DNA from: Watersipora subatra | Lineage: Eukaryota; Bryozoa; Gymnolaemata; Cheilostomatida; Watersiporidae | Assembly (NCBI RefSeq): GCF_963576615.1 | Contig: NC_088712.1 | Location: 27,557,870-27,621,869 of the forward strand | Direction of reading: 5' to 3' | DNA length: 64,000 bases | In this document: piece by piece, positions 33,519-48,500 of the stretch | Layout: each line of letters starts with the position of its first letter | How positions within the stretch are numbered: the stretch's first letter is position 1 | Program-made: the position numbers and the translations under genes | The notes under the pieces: model-generated | Databases searched by the model: none | The model's input: only the letters and a program-made list of their open reading frames with translations | What the model was told of the DNA's origin: nothing

Positions 33519-36500
33519 GTAGGTCTAAAATGTAAATTACAGCATTTGGTATTTGTGGGCTTGAACTTTCTGACAGTTGAATGCTGCCTGCTCTTTTTAC
33601 CGAGCTCATCAGCAAATTTATTCAATTATAAATCTACCATAAAACTTCTATTTGAATGCCATGGCAATCTGTTTTAACCCTTTCCCTATAGTGGCGGTCA
33701 AATGGAGGTGGCGTTTACATAGAAGCTGGCATTGTATTTTTCAAATAGCTCGTCAGAATTTTTAGGAAGCTGAATTTAAACCTTTATGTTTTGAACTTTC
33801 CTTTGGTTAGAGCGTCATTACTCTTTTGGATGCAATAAATCTGTTAACTTATCCCGAACTTGTCAAAGATCTGTGATTAAATATGCATTTGGAAGCCGAT
33901 AAATATCTTTACCTTTATCTATTACTCTCAATTAATCTGTGATTATATTATAGCCTGTGCCATGCTTTGCAATTTATTGGAGCTTTTTACTTTTTTGTTT
34001 CATCCTCAATTTGAAGGCATATTTTAATTTTATAATTATATTTAACAACGTTGCATAAAAGCTCATTACACTTATTGATATGTTCACTGCAGTTTGCAGC
34101 CACAACTGGCTTTTTATGTGCGATGGAAGAGGTGTTATGTATATGTCGATCCATTGTAAGCTGAGTTAAGATAAATGCAAGAATGCTTCAAATAATATGT
34201 TATAAATCTGCAAATTTTATAAGTTGTATAATGGTAATCTATTAAATGCTACAATATATATTCAAAGACAAGTGACATAATTGAACTATGCTTATAATAC
34301 ATGCAGAAACAAAAATAATTGCATCATTTGCTCTGCCAGGTTTATTATGATTGCTGCATTCAATGGAACAATCATATTCTGGCTGTTTAATACCTTCCAC
34401 AATGTCTTCTGACTTCAACTCCTTTTTCGCGCAGCTGAACTGGTTGATATTAATGTCCAAACAATTTTTTTAGCCGAGCGAAATTTCTAGGCTTTACATT
34501 TTACACAAATAATAATAAACTTTCAGTCCCATTGGCGCCAAGTACAACTTTAAGCCTAAAACTAGTTGTTCATAGATCATCATCAACGTAAACTATTTTT
34601 CACATTCGTCCAAGTATCAAGGGCCGCTTTAAACAAGGAATTACTATTAGCCTGATATAGTTATTGATTATTTTTATGGTGTTGCTTTCAAAATTTTAAC
34701 AAAAAAGCCTAAAAGTTTTAGAGATGCAAAACAGACTTCGATACGAACAAAAACAACGAAAGAACCAATTATTATTATTTATTTATTGTTATTGATGTAA
34801 CTGAGTCATTATTAGTATGTTTTTGTGAACCTTTTTCTACTGATCATGTGCTCTTAAGGGTTTGTAAAGATCAATGCAAAGGTGTCGGTCAAATGGAGGT
34901 GGCAATCAATTAAAGGGTGGCACTCTATTTTTTAACCCTTCTTTCATGGTGGCGGGCAATTAAAAGTTTTACCGTACATCTGAAAGTCCGTCGTGCGCTT
35001 GTCCAGCTATCGTGATTGAACTTTATCAATAAAAAATCTGCATCACAGAATATTTGATCTCGGAACCTCCCATCCACAAGGTGGCAATCTTACCAATTAA
35101 GCTACACAGGATACAATGGATTCATTGGCAGATAGTCGTTACATGCGTTAAAATAAGCATAACGACGCTGTGTTATGCGCAACATAACGAAAGCTTGCTT
35201 TCACGGCTCTTATTGGTATGTTTAGCAATACATATACTAGCTGACTGAATTAGCTAATGGCACCTAAATTACCTGCCACTGTTTATAAGCTGTTTTTTTA
35301 TTACCCGTGCAACGCCGAGCATTCAACTAGTAATATCCTACAAATTGTTTTGTCGATTAAATTAGTAGTTATTTCCTTTTCATTTTGCAAAGAAGAGATA
35401 ACTTCTAGTCTCTCACCGTATTTGGTTACTATTTTTTGAGCTAATGCAAATACCTTCTATGAAACTATACGTTAAAAGCATTTTGTCAATTTTCGTATTA
35501 CTGTAAACAGCGTGTTAGCATTTTTATTACGAAACAATAGGATTTTATTGCTTTTAAACTACTAGACCTGCCTACTGTAAAGGGCAGAGTGTATGTAGCA
35601 TGCATAGCATATACCCGCATGTATGATTTTGTGTCAGCCCAACTATTTCAAATATTACTTGGATCAATTGACATCAAAACTCTGCAACAATATTTTCTGA
35701 AATGGAAGACCAGCTAGCAGATTTTTTAGCGAACGTTTTATACCATTAGTCTGCTTACAGGTGTGGGCCAGACATGAAACGGATAAAGGGAAAGTTGTAA
35801 GGTAGGTTTTTGTTTGCTCTAACTCACCTCTGCGACTCACCTCTCCTACTCACCTCTCCGACTCACCTCTCCTACTCACCTCTCCGATTCAACTCTGCGA
35901 CTCACCTCCCGACTCGCCTCTCCGACTCATTTCTCCTACTCACCTCTCCGATTCAACTCTGCGACTCACCTCTCCGATTCAACTCTCTGACTCACCTCTC
36001 CGACTCACCTCTCCGACTCACCTCCTGACTCACCTCTCTGACTCGCCTCTCCGACTCACTTTCCAACACAAAAGCTGCTGCCACTCATGCTTGCAGTTTA
36101 AGAATTGATGCTTTTTCTAGCTTGAAGCGAGGAAAATTCTTAAGTAATGACCGGTTTGCGTTAGGCTATTTGAGGAGCAGTTTGTCAGCTAAAATCGTTA
36201 GGAAGTGGCACTGCAAGTTAAAGTGTGATACTGGCAATACTGTGAGGTGTGATACAACATGACTGGCTCAATTTTTACTCAATCAAATTCATGATAAAAT
36301 GCTAATAGAATATGTTGCTAATAGCAACACCAAGTAGTCTCTGAGCATGTTTTTCTTTTAAAAAGTATTTGTTTGTAAGACAACATTCGCTCAAATTAAA
36401 TTAGGTGTGTGCCTAATACATGGTCACGTGACTAATTTATGGTCATCTGGCTACCATAGGGTAATGTGAGTAATATATGCTTATATGACTAATACATGGT

Positions 36501-39500
36501 CATGTGATTAACACATGGTCATGTGGTTAACACATGGTCATGTGACTAATAAAGAAAAATTACCGGTTACCATTCACAATTCTGCTATTGGTCAATTGAC
36601 TGTAGCACCAGTAGGCAGCACCAATGGCTTGCTGCCAACTGTTTTAAGTTCTGTCTGTCAGTCTCATTTCCACTTATATTTCACAAAGTATTGTAGTTAT
36701 AGTCGACTTGAGACAGGAAAATCACTTTTAAATTTCTTTGTTTTACCCGTTAAAAACGGCTTCGTTTTTTTGTGACATCATTTTATGTGAGGCCATCTTT
36801 ATGGACAATTTTATCATTAAAAACACGAAGCTTTTGCAATGAGATTTTGAAAATGATGTTTCTGTTTGCAATTCTTTTATTATAGTATTCAAACAACACC
36901 AAAAAGTACTATTAAATAAAAGAATAACGATCGTTTTCTACAAATATGGCAACTTTTTCGTGAACGAGCGCATGTGTGCTCGTTCGGTTGATGACGGTTT
37001 GATGACGTAAAAAAATTGATGGATTGGAAAAGCGATATTGTAACTCCCATGCAGAATTATTATGCTCCATTTGCAAATAAAGAGGTTGCAGTAAATTGAG
37101 CCCACACTGTGTAATGACATTTCTGGTCTAAAGTCATTTTCTGCAAATTTCAGTTAACACGCTGACTTATATCTGACTATTAAGAGAGTAAATTTGGGCA
37201 AGGGATCAACTTGAAATGACCTTGACCTTGAAATGATTGTGAAGTATCTTATGTGCTTATCGATTCAGCTCTCCCTTTGCCAAACAAATTCAGAGCTTCA
37301 ATGATGCTCTCGATGACATGTTTGCCAAGAGACCAACCGGTAGACCAGATGTCCATCAGTTCATGAAAGACATGGAGAAGAAGTACAGAGAAGCCAAAGA
37401 GATGTTGAAGAATAGTCGACCTACTGGACGACCTACTGGACGACCTACTGGACGACCTACTGGACGACCATTGAAGGCAAAGCATGACATATTCCATGAT
37501 GCGGATAGGCTGGTACATTACGTCATGCTAATAGTAAATTCCTCCCGGTTGGGTTTCAGAGCATAACAACTGAACGTAATGACATGTTAACAGCTGATCT
37601 CACAGACTTGTTTTCTGCTGAACATACAGACATGTTTACGACCGAACATACCAACATGTTTACAGCCGAACATACCAACATGTTTACAACTGAACATACC
37701 AACATGTTTACAACCGAACATATAGGCATGTTTACAACTGAACATATAGACATGTTTACAACTGAACATACAGACATGTTAACTACTGAACATACTGACA
37801 TGTTTACAACTGAACATACAGACATGTTCACAGCTGAACATACTGACATGTTTACAACTGAACATACGTACATTATATGTTTATATCAGGCAATAGGGTA
37901 AGTGATTCTGGAGTATTAAACTATTTTATGTTCAAATTTTAAATCAATTCTAAGTTAACTTTTATTTTAATTGAAGAACACAAGTTACCAAAGTTGCATA
38001 TGTTTGTGTAAAATATAGTGAGGTAATTTTGTCTATTAAATGTTATGCTGTTAAATGCACATGTGTTTAGGTATCATTGGATCAGGTTTGCATCAAGTAT
38101 TCTGATTCATTGTTGAGCAGAGTCAAACCTTGACATCTGAGAAAGATTAATTATTGGTTATTGTTCTTATTCTTTTATTTATTATTTTGTTTTCAAGTCA
38201 TGATTTTTTCACATTTCCTTACAAGCAGCAATGTTTTAAAAATGAGATATAGTATATACAAATGTAGTTATCTGAACTCGGATGTTACTTATTAGTACTA
38301 TAGAGATATACTTATCTGAATTTGCAATGTATCAGCGTTCTTTATACGCAAGGTCAAAGTCAACAAGAGTTCATCACTCAACTTTACATAGTTTATTTTA
38401 CTAGGGTCAAATTATTTTACTGTCTTGTTGAATACAGTTTGAGCAATGTAATTACAACAGAACTGTACATATATAAAGGGTCTTATCTCTAGTTGAAGGA
38501 GCATTATGAAGATGTGAAAGAGAAAGTCGAGGCATGGAAAAAACAAGTTGAAGCGGACGAGCATGCTCACCATGAACACCACGGTTCCCACAGTCACCAA
38601 GATCCCCAAAAGGAACATGACCTGCATAAGAAGCACCCCGAAGATGAGCACACTAAACATTCTAAAACTGATGAGAAAGAGACTTCGTATGTCATTTCCT
38701 CAGTTATACTGCCTGTTGCTACATTTGTCCTTTATTTAAAGCTACACATGTTTTTGTTTGATGCTTTGATCGGAAATCTTTTAGAATGACCCTTTTTTCA
38801 GTTCTCCATATGACAAACAAGTCCAGAGTTTCAAGGATGCTCTCGATGACATGTTCGCCAAGAGACCAACCGGTAGACCAGATGTCCATCAGTTCATGAA
38901 AGACTTGGAGAAGAAGTACAGAGAAGCCAAAGAGCTTTTGAGAGACAGTCACCCAACTGGACGACCCTCAAAGGAGAAGCATGACATGTTTCATGATGCT
39001 GACAAAACAGTAGGTTGTTTTGGTAATATTAATGAAGCAGGCCATGCATAACATTTTTAAAATTTACAAGCTTTGACCTTTATAACTTTTTTATATTTTA
39101 ATTTACATCAAATTTAAATTTAGGTTTTTCATCTTCAACTTTTCCTTTTAACTTTTGTGGCTGCATCTGCACAACATATAGCAAAGATTTTAATGAATGT
39201 ATTGATACCTAGAAAAGAAACTATTTGGATAATTTTCTTGCATAATATATGTAAATAAATTTTGTATAAATCAAAATAAAATTCAGGATACTAAATGTTG
39301 CAGTTGGTGTTAGAATGTGCAGGCCTATTTGCTCCTTTAAACTCTGTGAGTTATAACTTAGGACTATCAATATCTTTCTGTGGTTTTTCTTTGTTTTCAC
39401 TGGGAAGTGAACCCCAACACGTAGCGCACAGGTACATCACTTTCAACCAATAGGCCACAGCTGTCCCCATGTTAGTAAATTATAACATATCATATTAAAT

Positions 39501-42500
39501 TGTACAATTCCAGTCACACCGCCCCTACTCATGCAGTGCCTCAATTCAGCACAATAAATAATCAATAGCAATCGTATTGATCTATTTGCTCCACAATATC
39601 TCCAAATAATTGGATTCATTGTAACCACATGTGAATAGGCATGAATAGCTTTAGAGAGAGTGTAAGATAAAATTGTTAGAATCTTCAAGTACATGTAGTA
39701 ATAACTTGGCTAAAATTGAATTTAGATTTGTCTCCCCCGCCTTGATAGGTTTTGAAGAAATACTGCCAACTGTTAATTTTTAAAGTTGACTTCATCTAAA
39801 TTGAAAGTATAAAAGTTAGTTGTGTCACTTTTATTAGTGGAAGCAATGCTGAGACTTTTTGGGCCCTTTTATCATTCTTAAATATATTTGACCAAAACTG
39901 AATTAAACAGAAAAGGTAATAAATTTTGTTAATTTTTAAAATACCTCACTGATCATATTAATTGTTCATGTCAATATACAGTTAACGCTGCTGGCTTGAA
40001 GCACTGATTTATATGTATTACGACGGTTATATAAGACTAGTACGCTGGCAGACCCGTGTGCCATGAGATATCATCATCATCATGTGTATTAACTATCTGC
40101 ATAATTATCTTGTATTACAGCAAGGCAACTGAGTAGTGCAGTTAGTAGCACGAAAATCTGAAGATCCAGGTTCGATTCTTGTGCAGTACATTCTTTTTCT
40201 CCTATCACTTTTAGCATAGCTTCAAATTGACAAATAGGCATGACTTATTATAGTAAAAATTTACTTCCTAAACTACTGTTTGGTTACACAAGCTATTTTA
40301 AACAGTTCAGATATGGAAAACCCTAGGGAATTCATATCTTTTTTTTACATAGTTTTCTGCTCAATGGCGAGCAAACCGAAATATTAAAAGTTCCTTAATG
40401 AAGAATTACGTTTGATTGAAATGGAGTTGTCTACCCATAACTTGTTTCACGAAATGTGTTGTCACATTTGCTTAACTTTTTAAAGTCATCATATTCTAAG
40501 ATGCAATTTAATTGGCCAAGCTAAATGAGTTTAAACTGGACATGTTCGCGAGATTATATATATTGTATATATAATATATGTATATAATATATATGTATAT
40601 AATATGTATATACTTTTTCCAAAAGAAGGAATATTTGTGTCTGTAGTTGAAGGAACATTATGATGATGTTAGAGAGAAAGTTGAAGCATGGAGAAAACAT
40701 AATCATGTTGACAAGCGCAGCCCCCACGACCACCACAAGCATCATGAACATGGTCATGACGACTCCATGACTCTTCCAGTGAAAATCAGCATAAACTCGT
40801 ATGTCATCTCTTGTATATTATCAATGGAGCCTGCCTAATGTTATAAATATCTTTGATTTTATTACTCAAAGATTTGACCAGAATCTCTCATGTTTATTTC
40901 TCTTTTAGCTCTCCATTTTACAAACAAGTTCAGGGCTATAATAATGCTCTTGATGACATGTTTGCCAAGAGACCAACCGGTAGACCAGATGTCCATCAGC
41001 TCATGAAAGACTTGGAGAAGAAGTACAGAGAAGCCAAAGAGTTGTTGAAAGACAGTCGACCTACTGGACGACCCTCGAAGGCGGAGCATGACATATTCCA
41101 CAACGCCGATGAAATGGTAAATAGCAAGAGAGGACAACTAGGGTTTTATAACACAGCATTGGCTTAAGTAAACAAGTATACATGTATATATATATATGAA
41201 TTTTTCAAAATTGGTTGTGTATGTGTTCAGTTATAGCTATTAAAATCTTGGAATTAAAATTCCACGTTCTGATGGATTTGAACTCATGACAAATGCAACT
41301 GCCAGTTTTTTATCCAGGCGCTCTACCACGGAGCTATATAAGGTCTACCGTACTTTTCAGGCTATAAACCGCACCGCTATATAAGCCGCATCTGCTTTGT
41401 TTTCGAAAAAAAAAAAATAAAACAATACATAGGCCGCACCTTTGTATAGGACGCAGAACTCAGGACGGTGCTTTTTAACGCGGCAGCAACTTTGCTGTTT
41501 AAAACGAAACAGTGCCTAACGGCACTGTTTCGTATTAACCGACGCTTTTTAACCTAGTGTTTAACGGAACAGTACCGTTAGGCATTGTTTCGTATTCTCT
41601 TTCACCGCTAGAGGCACACTAACAGGAGATTCTGGTTAATGCGCCATAGCGGTGAAATAAAAAGCCACAGATTAGCCTCACCCTTATATAAGCCGCATGG
41701 CTCAAATCATCAGACAAAAGTAGCGGCTAATAGTCCGAATAGTACGGTATTATCAAAGATTTTATTGTATACTGCATGCACACGCTAAGTATTTTAGCAT
41801 TGCGCTCCGCGCTACGATGCCCCTGATAAGAAATATTTTTCGTAAGGTTCAATTACTATATCTGGTGTCAAGGCCAACTCTTCTCATGCGGACAATTATG
41901 TTATCTCTGTAGGAAGAGCCTCGACATTCTTTCTGCATTCGGTCAGACAAAGACAGTATGATCTCTCATTTTTGCATTCGTACCCGTATCGAGAGGTGTG
42001 TCGTATTCAAAGTTTTGATGGATAGCTTTTGGTGGAACAGTAACCTTTTTTATACACAAACATTTCTATGCAAGAATTGTTATTATTAATTCAACGTATT
42101 CAGAATTTTTATTTTGTTTTCTCAGTTCATATTAATTGTATAATTACCAAATCATCTCATATTGTGATCGTAGCAAAACAGACTCAACTTAGCTATTACT
42201 TGCTAATTATTTCACATTTACATCTAAACCCTTTTATAGTCGTTTTTTTTAATTTAGTTGTCCAGCACAAAACTTATTCATCATGGTATGAAATTTGGAA
42301 GTTACAGTTGTTTGACAAAGTTTGAAAACCTTTACAGGTTTCAAACTCTAATTATTTCAACTGCACAAAACACTTTTCTCATGAGATGTAGTTTGAAAGC
42401 TAGATTGGCAAATGTTGTTATATGTTAAATACAAATCAATTTTCTGTGCAAAGACTTTTTTATTACCCGAGCAATGCCGGGTAGCACAGCTAGTCGTATA

Positions 42501-45500
42501 ATAAAGGTTGGATTGATCTATTGCCCTGTATGGAAAAATTGGGTCAGTCTGTTGTCTTGTATGGGGAACTTACCGTATATACTCAATTATAGGACGCACC
42601 TTAGTATAAGACGCAGCATAAATTTCAGCCAATTATTGAGAATAAAGGGTATAGGATGTATTCAAGTATAGGACGCACTTCAATCAATCTCTTCACAAGT
42701 GAAATTTTCGCATGATCAATCGATTGTTTTCTCACTTTTAGGGCTCAGTTGACTGACTGACAGGTAAGTTTTAGCGCTTGTAACGCTTTTAAAGATCGCT
42801 TACGTTTGTTGACTGAAGACATTCTTGTTGGGTACTCTGGTCACAATTGATCAAGAAATGATATCTCATGGTAAAATTAGTTTGCTTTATATAGGAATAA
42901 AGAGTAACAGATCGACGAACAATTCCGTAAAATGCAAAATGTACTCGCTCAACAGATCTTTGATGGATGTAAAGATAAAAGATTTCTGATGCTCCAAAAC
43001 AATTAGCAGCTCTTGAAATCAAGATTAGCAACTCACAACTAGTCTTTGACAAAAAATAATTCAAAACAATTGTTGTCAAAATCCTTTATTGATCATCAAT
43101 TTCAAAGAAATTTAATTGCACTTCCGCCCTCTCACAAGTATCAAATGACGCGTCCCCCGTGATTGACGCTGCTGCCACCTCGCGAGTGCAATTGACACCT
43201 GTGAACAAAAAGAAAACAGAAACATGTCAGATTTTTGAGACAACACGTCAAAAAACAAATTTCAGCTCACTACTAGCTAGGCTTATTAAAAATAGTCTTA
43301 AAGTAATGAATTAAATCATTCTTTAATGTCAAGACCGGCTTACTGATATTCTTTTTATATTGCGAGCAATAAGTGGAGTTAAAAACAGTTAAAATCGCCG
43401 CGATTGTCTTCCGTCTACCGAGTGTCCATTCCCCTCTCGTATACATGGTATACGGTATAGCAGTGGCCTGATAATCGGTGCTGCTTCATAGAAACACATG
43501 GCCCCTCGTGGTATGTTGCGATTATAAGACGCAGGTGAAATGTAGGCTGATTTTCAGGTCAAAAAAGTGTGTCCTATAATTGAGTATATACGATAGATTG
43601 GTATATTGGCTAGCATGGTGAAATTGATTGGTCTGTTGCTTTGCTTGGTAAAGTTTAATTGGTTTATTATTTTTTTATAGTGCTATTCCGGTTTGTTATA
43701 ATAAATAATCTAGCTCTCATAGGCTTCTGTCGGTAACATTTTAACCATGAATTTCATGATTGCTTTGTCAGTCATTTTACTGTCTTGTTGAATACAGTTT
43801 GAGCAATGTAATTACAACAGAACTGTACATATATAAAGGGTCTTCTCTCTAGTTGAAGGAACATTATGAAGATGTGAGAGAGAAAGTTGAGGCATGGAAA
43901 AAACAAGTTGAAGCGGACGAGCATGCTCACCATGAACACCCTGAACCCCATAAACACCCTGAACATCATGAACCCCATGAACACCATGAACACCATGAGA
44001 AACATGAACACGACCCACACAAGAAAGCTCCTAAGGACAAGCATCAAAAAGATGACAACTCCATGACTCTTCCAGTAAAAATCAGCGTAAACTCGTATGT
44101 AATTTTCTGTATATTATCACTGGGACTGCCGAATGTTATACATATCTTTGATTTTATTACTCAAAGATTTGACCAGAGTATCTCATGTTTCTTTCTCTTT
44201 TAGCTCTCCATTTTACAAACAAGTTCAGGGCTATAATAATGCTCTTGATGACATGTTTGCCAAGAGACCAACCGGTAGACCAGATGTCCATCAGCTCATG
44301 AAAGACTTGGAGAAGAAGTACAGAGAAGCCAAAGAGTTGTTGAAAGACAGTCGACCTACTGGACGACCCTCGAAGGCGGAGCATGACAAATTCCACAACG
44401 CCGATAAAATGGTAAATAGCAAGAGAGGACAACTAGGGTGTTATAACACAGCATTAGCATAAGTAAACCAATTTATATCTACTATATAAACGGCAATCGT
44501 TGTGTGTGTGCGTGCGTGCGTGTGTGTCCGCCTTATAACGTACCGTACTTTTCAGACTATTGGCCGCTACTAGGTATCTAGGGCGCATTAACGGGTATCG
44601 ACGGTTAATACACACCTCTATACATAACCTATTCATCGTTTGCCGTTTTCACACAAAAATGACGTAATAATTTCAACTCTATGGCTTTCTTTCAGCTTTA
44701 TGACACGCGATGCTTTTTTGTCCTCGACGTATTAGGGCTAATTTGTTTTCAGCAAAACGATATCGACAATAGACTCTTTCGATATTAGATATTGGCGATT
44801 AAATTTTATTAATTCTATGAAACACGATGCCGTTTTTGTGAACCTCTATTTCTGGCTTTTCTTAAGGTTCAAATGCTAAATCGCTGTTAGGGTCACTAGC
44901 ATCTAGATTCTCTCACCTTCGATCAGACAAACACACTACAATATTTTATTTTTACATAACAAATCGTCGTACCGGTATCGTCGTATTCAGAGTTTTGATG
45001 GATAGCTGTTGGTGGAACTGTAACTTTTTATACACACACCTCTATGCAAGAATTGCTATTAATAATTCAACATATTCATGAACTTTATTTTGTTTTCTCT
45101 GTTAGTATTAATTGTATCATTACCGTATCATCTTTTATTGTAATTGTTGCAAAACCGACTTAATTTAGCTATTGCTCGCTGATTATTTGAAATTTACATC
45201 TAATCCCTTTTACAATTGTTTTATTTTTTTAATTCATTAGACTGGCAGAAAACCTTTTCCTCATGATATGAAGTTTGAAAGTTACAGTTGTTTGACAAAG
45301 TTTGATAAACGTTACAGTTGTTTTTATTTTCTCTTAAATTATTTCAACTACACAAAACACTTTTCTCATGATAAGTTACCTATCATGTTTTCTCATGATA
45401 CCTATGTAGTTTGAATGTTAGAATGGCAAATGTTGTTATATTTGTTAAATGCAAATAGATTTTCTGTGCAAAGACTTTTTTATTACCCGGGTACAAGTAC

Positions 45501-48500
45501 AGCTTATGGTGTAAAATGTTTAACATATACTTTACCGAAGTGGTTTTCTCGCCTTGAAGTGGATTAAAATTTACATTATTTTATTTTAACGAGAAAAATT
45601 GTTTCGGATCTTGAACTTATGGAACTGATTATGTTCGAGAACTGAGGTTCCACTATACGTTATCAAAAGATATAGGTCGCTGAAAGTTATGAAATTTTAA
45701 ATTTACATTGGTTTGAAAACCTTTACAGTTGTTTTATTTATTTTTAAATCAGTTGTCCTGCACAAAACCTTTTCCTCATGATATGAAGTTTGAAAGTTGT
45801 AGTTGTTTGAAAAAGTTTGAAAACCTTTACAGTTGTTTTAATTTCTCTCTTGATTTATTTCAACTACACAAAACACTTCTTTCATGATATGTAGTTCAAA
45901 AGTTAGAATGGCAAATGTTGTCATATGTTAAATACAAATCAATTTTGTGTGCAAAGACCATTTTACTACCCGGGTAAAGCCGGGTAGCACAGTTAGGCTT
46001 GGGGCCATGGCGTCACTCGGGGATGCGCGGGAGACCTTTTTTGCCCCGAGTACAGCGAGAGTCTCTAGGCGCAGCTTTCCGGATGAATGAGTTGGCGAGT
46101 GCGAGGCGATTGATTGCAAAGCGATTGAGTGCTAGGCGATTGATTGCGAGGCGATTGGTTGCGAGACGATTGGTTGCGAGTGCAAGGTGATTGATTGCCA
46201 GGTGAGTGGGAGGTGTTTGCAAGGCGAGTGCGAGGCGATTGATTGCGAGGCGATTGATTGCGAGGCGATTGGTTGCGAGGAGAGTGCAAGGCGATTGATT
46301 GCGAGGCGCGCAGGCCGATTGATTGCGAGGCGGGTGTGGGCCGATTGATTGCAAGGCGATTGATTGCAAGTGCAAACCGATTGATTGCGAGGCGAGTGCA
46401 AGAGCGCGATTGTCAACTGCGAGGCGGGTAAAGACTGGTCAGCCGAGGCGGGGGCTCAGCGGCAGAAGTGCGCGATCGTCAACTGCAAATATACATGTAG
46501 ATGGGTATGAACGGATGCATGAATCTAGACACATGAATCTAGAATATTTACTAGATTTTACACGCATCTAGCTGTAAGACACATTGCAGATTTCCATTGT
46601 TCTCCCCAACATTGACATGTATATGTGCATACATTCTCTGTTCAGGACAACAATTTCAGTAGACTGCATATTTGGAGTTGTTTTACAGTATGAAAGACAA
46701 CTCTCAATAAACCTTATGCTGCACGTGAATCTGCTCCTCTAGGCGGGTAATGCAGCTAGTATATATATATTTTTCAAAGTTGTTCGTGTGTATGTGTGCG
46801 TGTCCAGCTATAGCTATTAAAACCTTGCAATTAAAATTCCACGTACTGATTTATTCGAACTCAAGACGAATGCAACGCAAGTTGGTTATCCAGGCGTTCT
46901 ACCACTGAGCTATATAAGGCATATTTATCAAAGATGTTATCGTATACCGAATATTATTTTAGCATTGCGCCCACGCGTTACAATGCCCATGTTAAGAAAT
47001 ATTTTTTGTAAGGTTCAATTACTATATCTTGGGTCAAGGCCAATTCTTCTTATGCGGACAATTATATTATCTCCCTAGGAAAAGCCATGACATTCTCTCT
47101 CCGTTCGGTCAGAAAAAGACAATACGATATCTCATTTTAACATTCGGACTAGTATCGAGAGGTACCAGTATTGTCCTATTCAAAGTTTTGATGGATAGCT
47201 TCTGGTGGAACAGTAACCTTTTTTATATACAAACACTTCTATGCAAGAATTGTTATTATTAATTCAACGTATTCAGGATTTTTATTTTGTTTTTTCAGTT
47301 CGTTTTAATTGTATCATTACCAAATCATTATTTATTGGAATCGTAGCAAAACTGACTTAATTTAGCTATTACTTGCTAATTATTTCACATTTACATCTAA
47401 ACCTTTTGATAATCGTTTTATTTTCTTTAATTTATTTAACCTGCACAAAACCATTTTCTCATGATATGAAGTTCAAAAGTTACAGTTGCTTGGCAAAGTT
47501 TGAAAACCTTTGCAGTTGTTTTTAGCTTCTCTTAAATTATTTCAATTACCCAAAACACTTTTCTCATAATATGTAGTTTAAAAGTTAGAATGGCAAATGT
47601 TGTTATATGTTAAATACAAATCAATTTTCTGTCCAAAGAATTTTTTATTACCCGGGCAATGCCGGGTAGCACAGCTAGTCATATAATAAAGGTTGGATTG
47701 GTCTGTTGCCCTGTATGGTGAAATTGGGTCAGTCTGTTGTCTTGTATGTAGAACTTAGATTGGTATATTGGCTAGCATGGTGAAATTGATTGGTCTGTTG
47801 TAGAGATGCCCGATTCTAAATTCACCAGCCGATTCAGATACCGATCCGATATACCGATCCTAATTGAAAAATAATCCGATTCAGATACCGATTCAGATCT
47901 TTTGTGTTGCATAGATAGTAGCTCATTTCATTATGCAAATACAAACATAATGCAAAGAAAACATGAATATTATTGTATTTATTTGTTTGCATTTATGGAA
48001 AAAAATATATACATATTCACATACTGACATACCGTGCATGTAGTAACAAAACAGTCCATGTTTCTTGTAATTTGTAAATAAAGGTAATTACTGTTAGTGG
48101 TACAGTTCTATCTGTGATAACGAAGTCCCTCTTCTATTGTTGGATGAACTGCTGTGCCTGTACAAGTTTAGAGCAAATCAATGTTTCTTTTAAAAACCGT
48201 TAGTGATTCAATTATCTCAGTAAGACGTCTCTTTTCTTCCATCATTATCAATGTAGCCAAGCGTACTGAAGGGGGATTCCCTTGCAACAGATGTCGGAAG
48301 ACAGGCTACATACCGATACGCCACTGGGGTTACCGTTTTTTGTACAATACAAACGATCCATTGTATCGTCAGGATCAAGAGAGTGATAGATAACTTTATG
48401 CGTCGACTGTTTAAATTACTTTCGTAATGCTAGTAAATAGAAATATTGCACTGCGTTCTTGTTTCCCATTTTTGTTATCTTGTTTGTGATTGCTTGCAAT

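Larger units (their letters stand above)
41190..42493 (+). mobile_element. Helitron-like composite copy 1
   Basis: Ends with the hairpin ACCCGAGCAATGCCGGGT and CTAG followed by T (42490-42493). The same roughly 0.9-kb sequence is found at 46765-47678. It includes a tRNA-like SINE near its left end and has a 400-bp MITE (41348-41747) inserted. The 5' limit in TA-rich DNA is uncertain. No Rep/helicase coding is visible. Confidence 0.6.

Noticed and set aside
37556..37901. Two opposite 105-codon open frames
   Set aside because: A 24-bp minisatellite without stops in either strand; lies inside an intron and has no splice continuity.
46013..46416. Overlapping open frames with [13 protein letters not shown] repeats
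   Set aside because: Products of the GC-rich 15-bp repeat; no gene context.
41195..46925. Genuine tRNA genes on the minus strand
   Set aside because: Good A boxes but damaged B boxes and no closing acceptor stem; they share a SINE tail.
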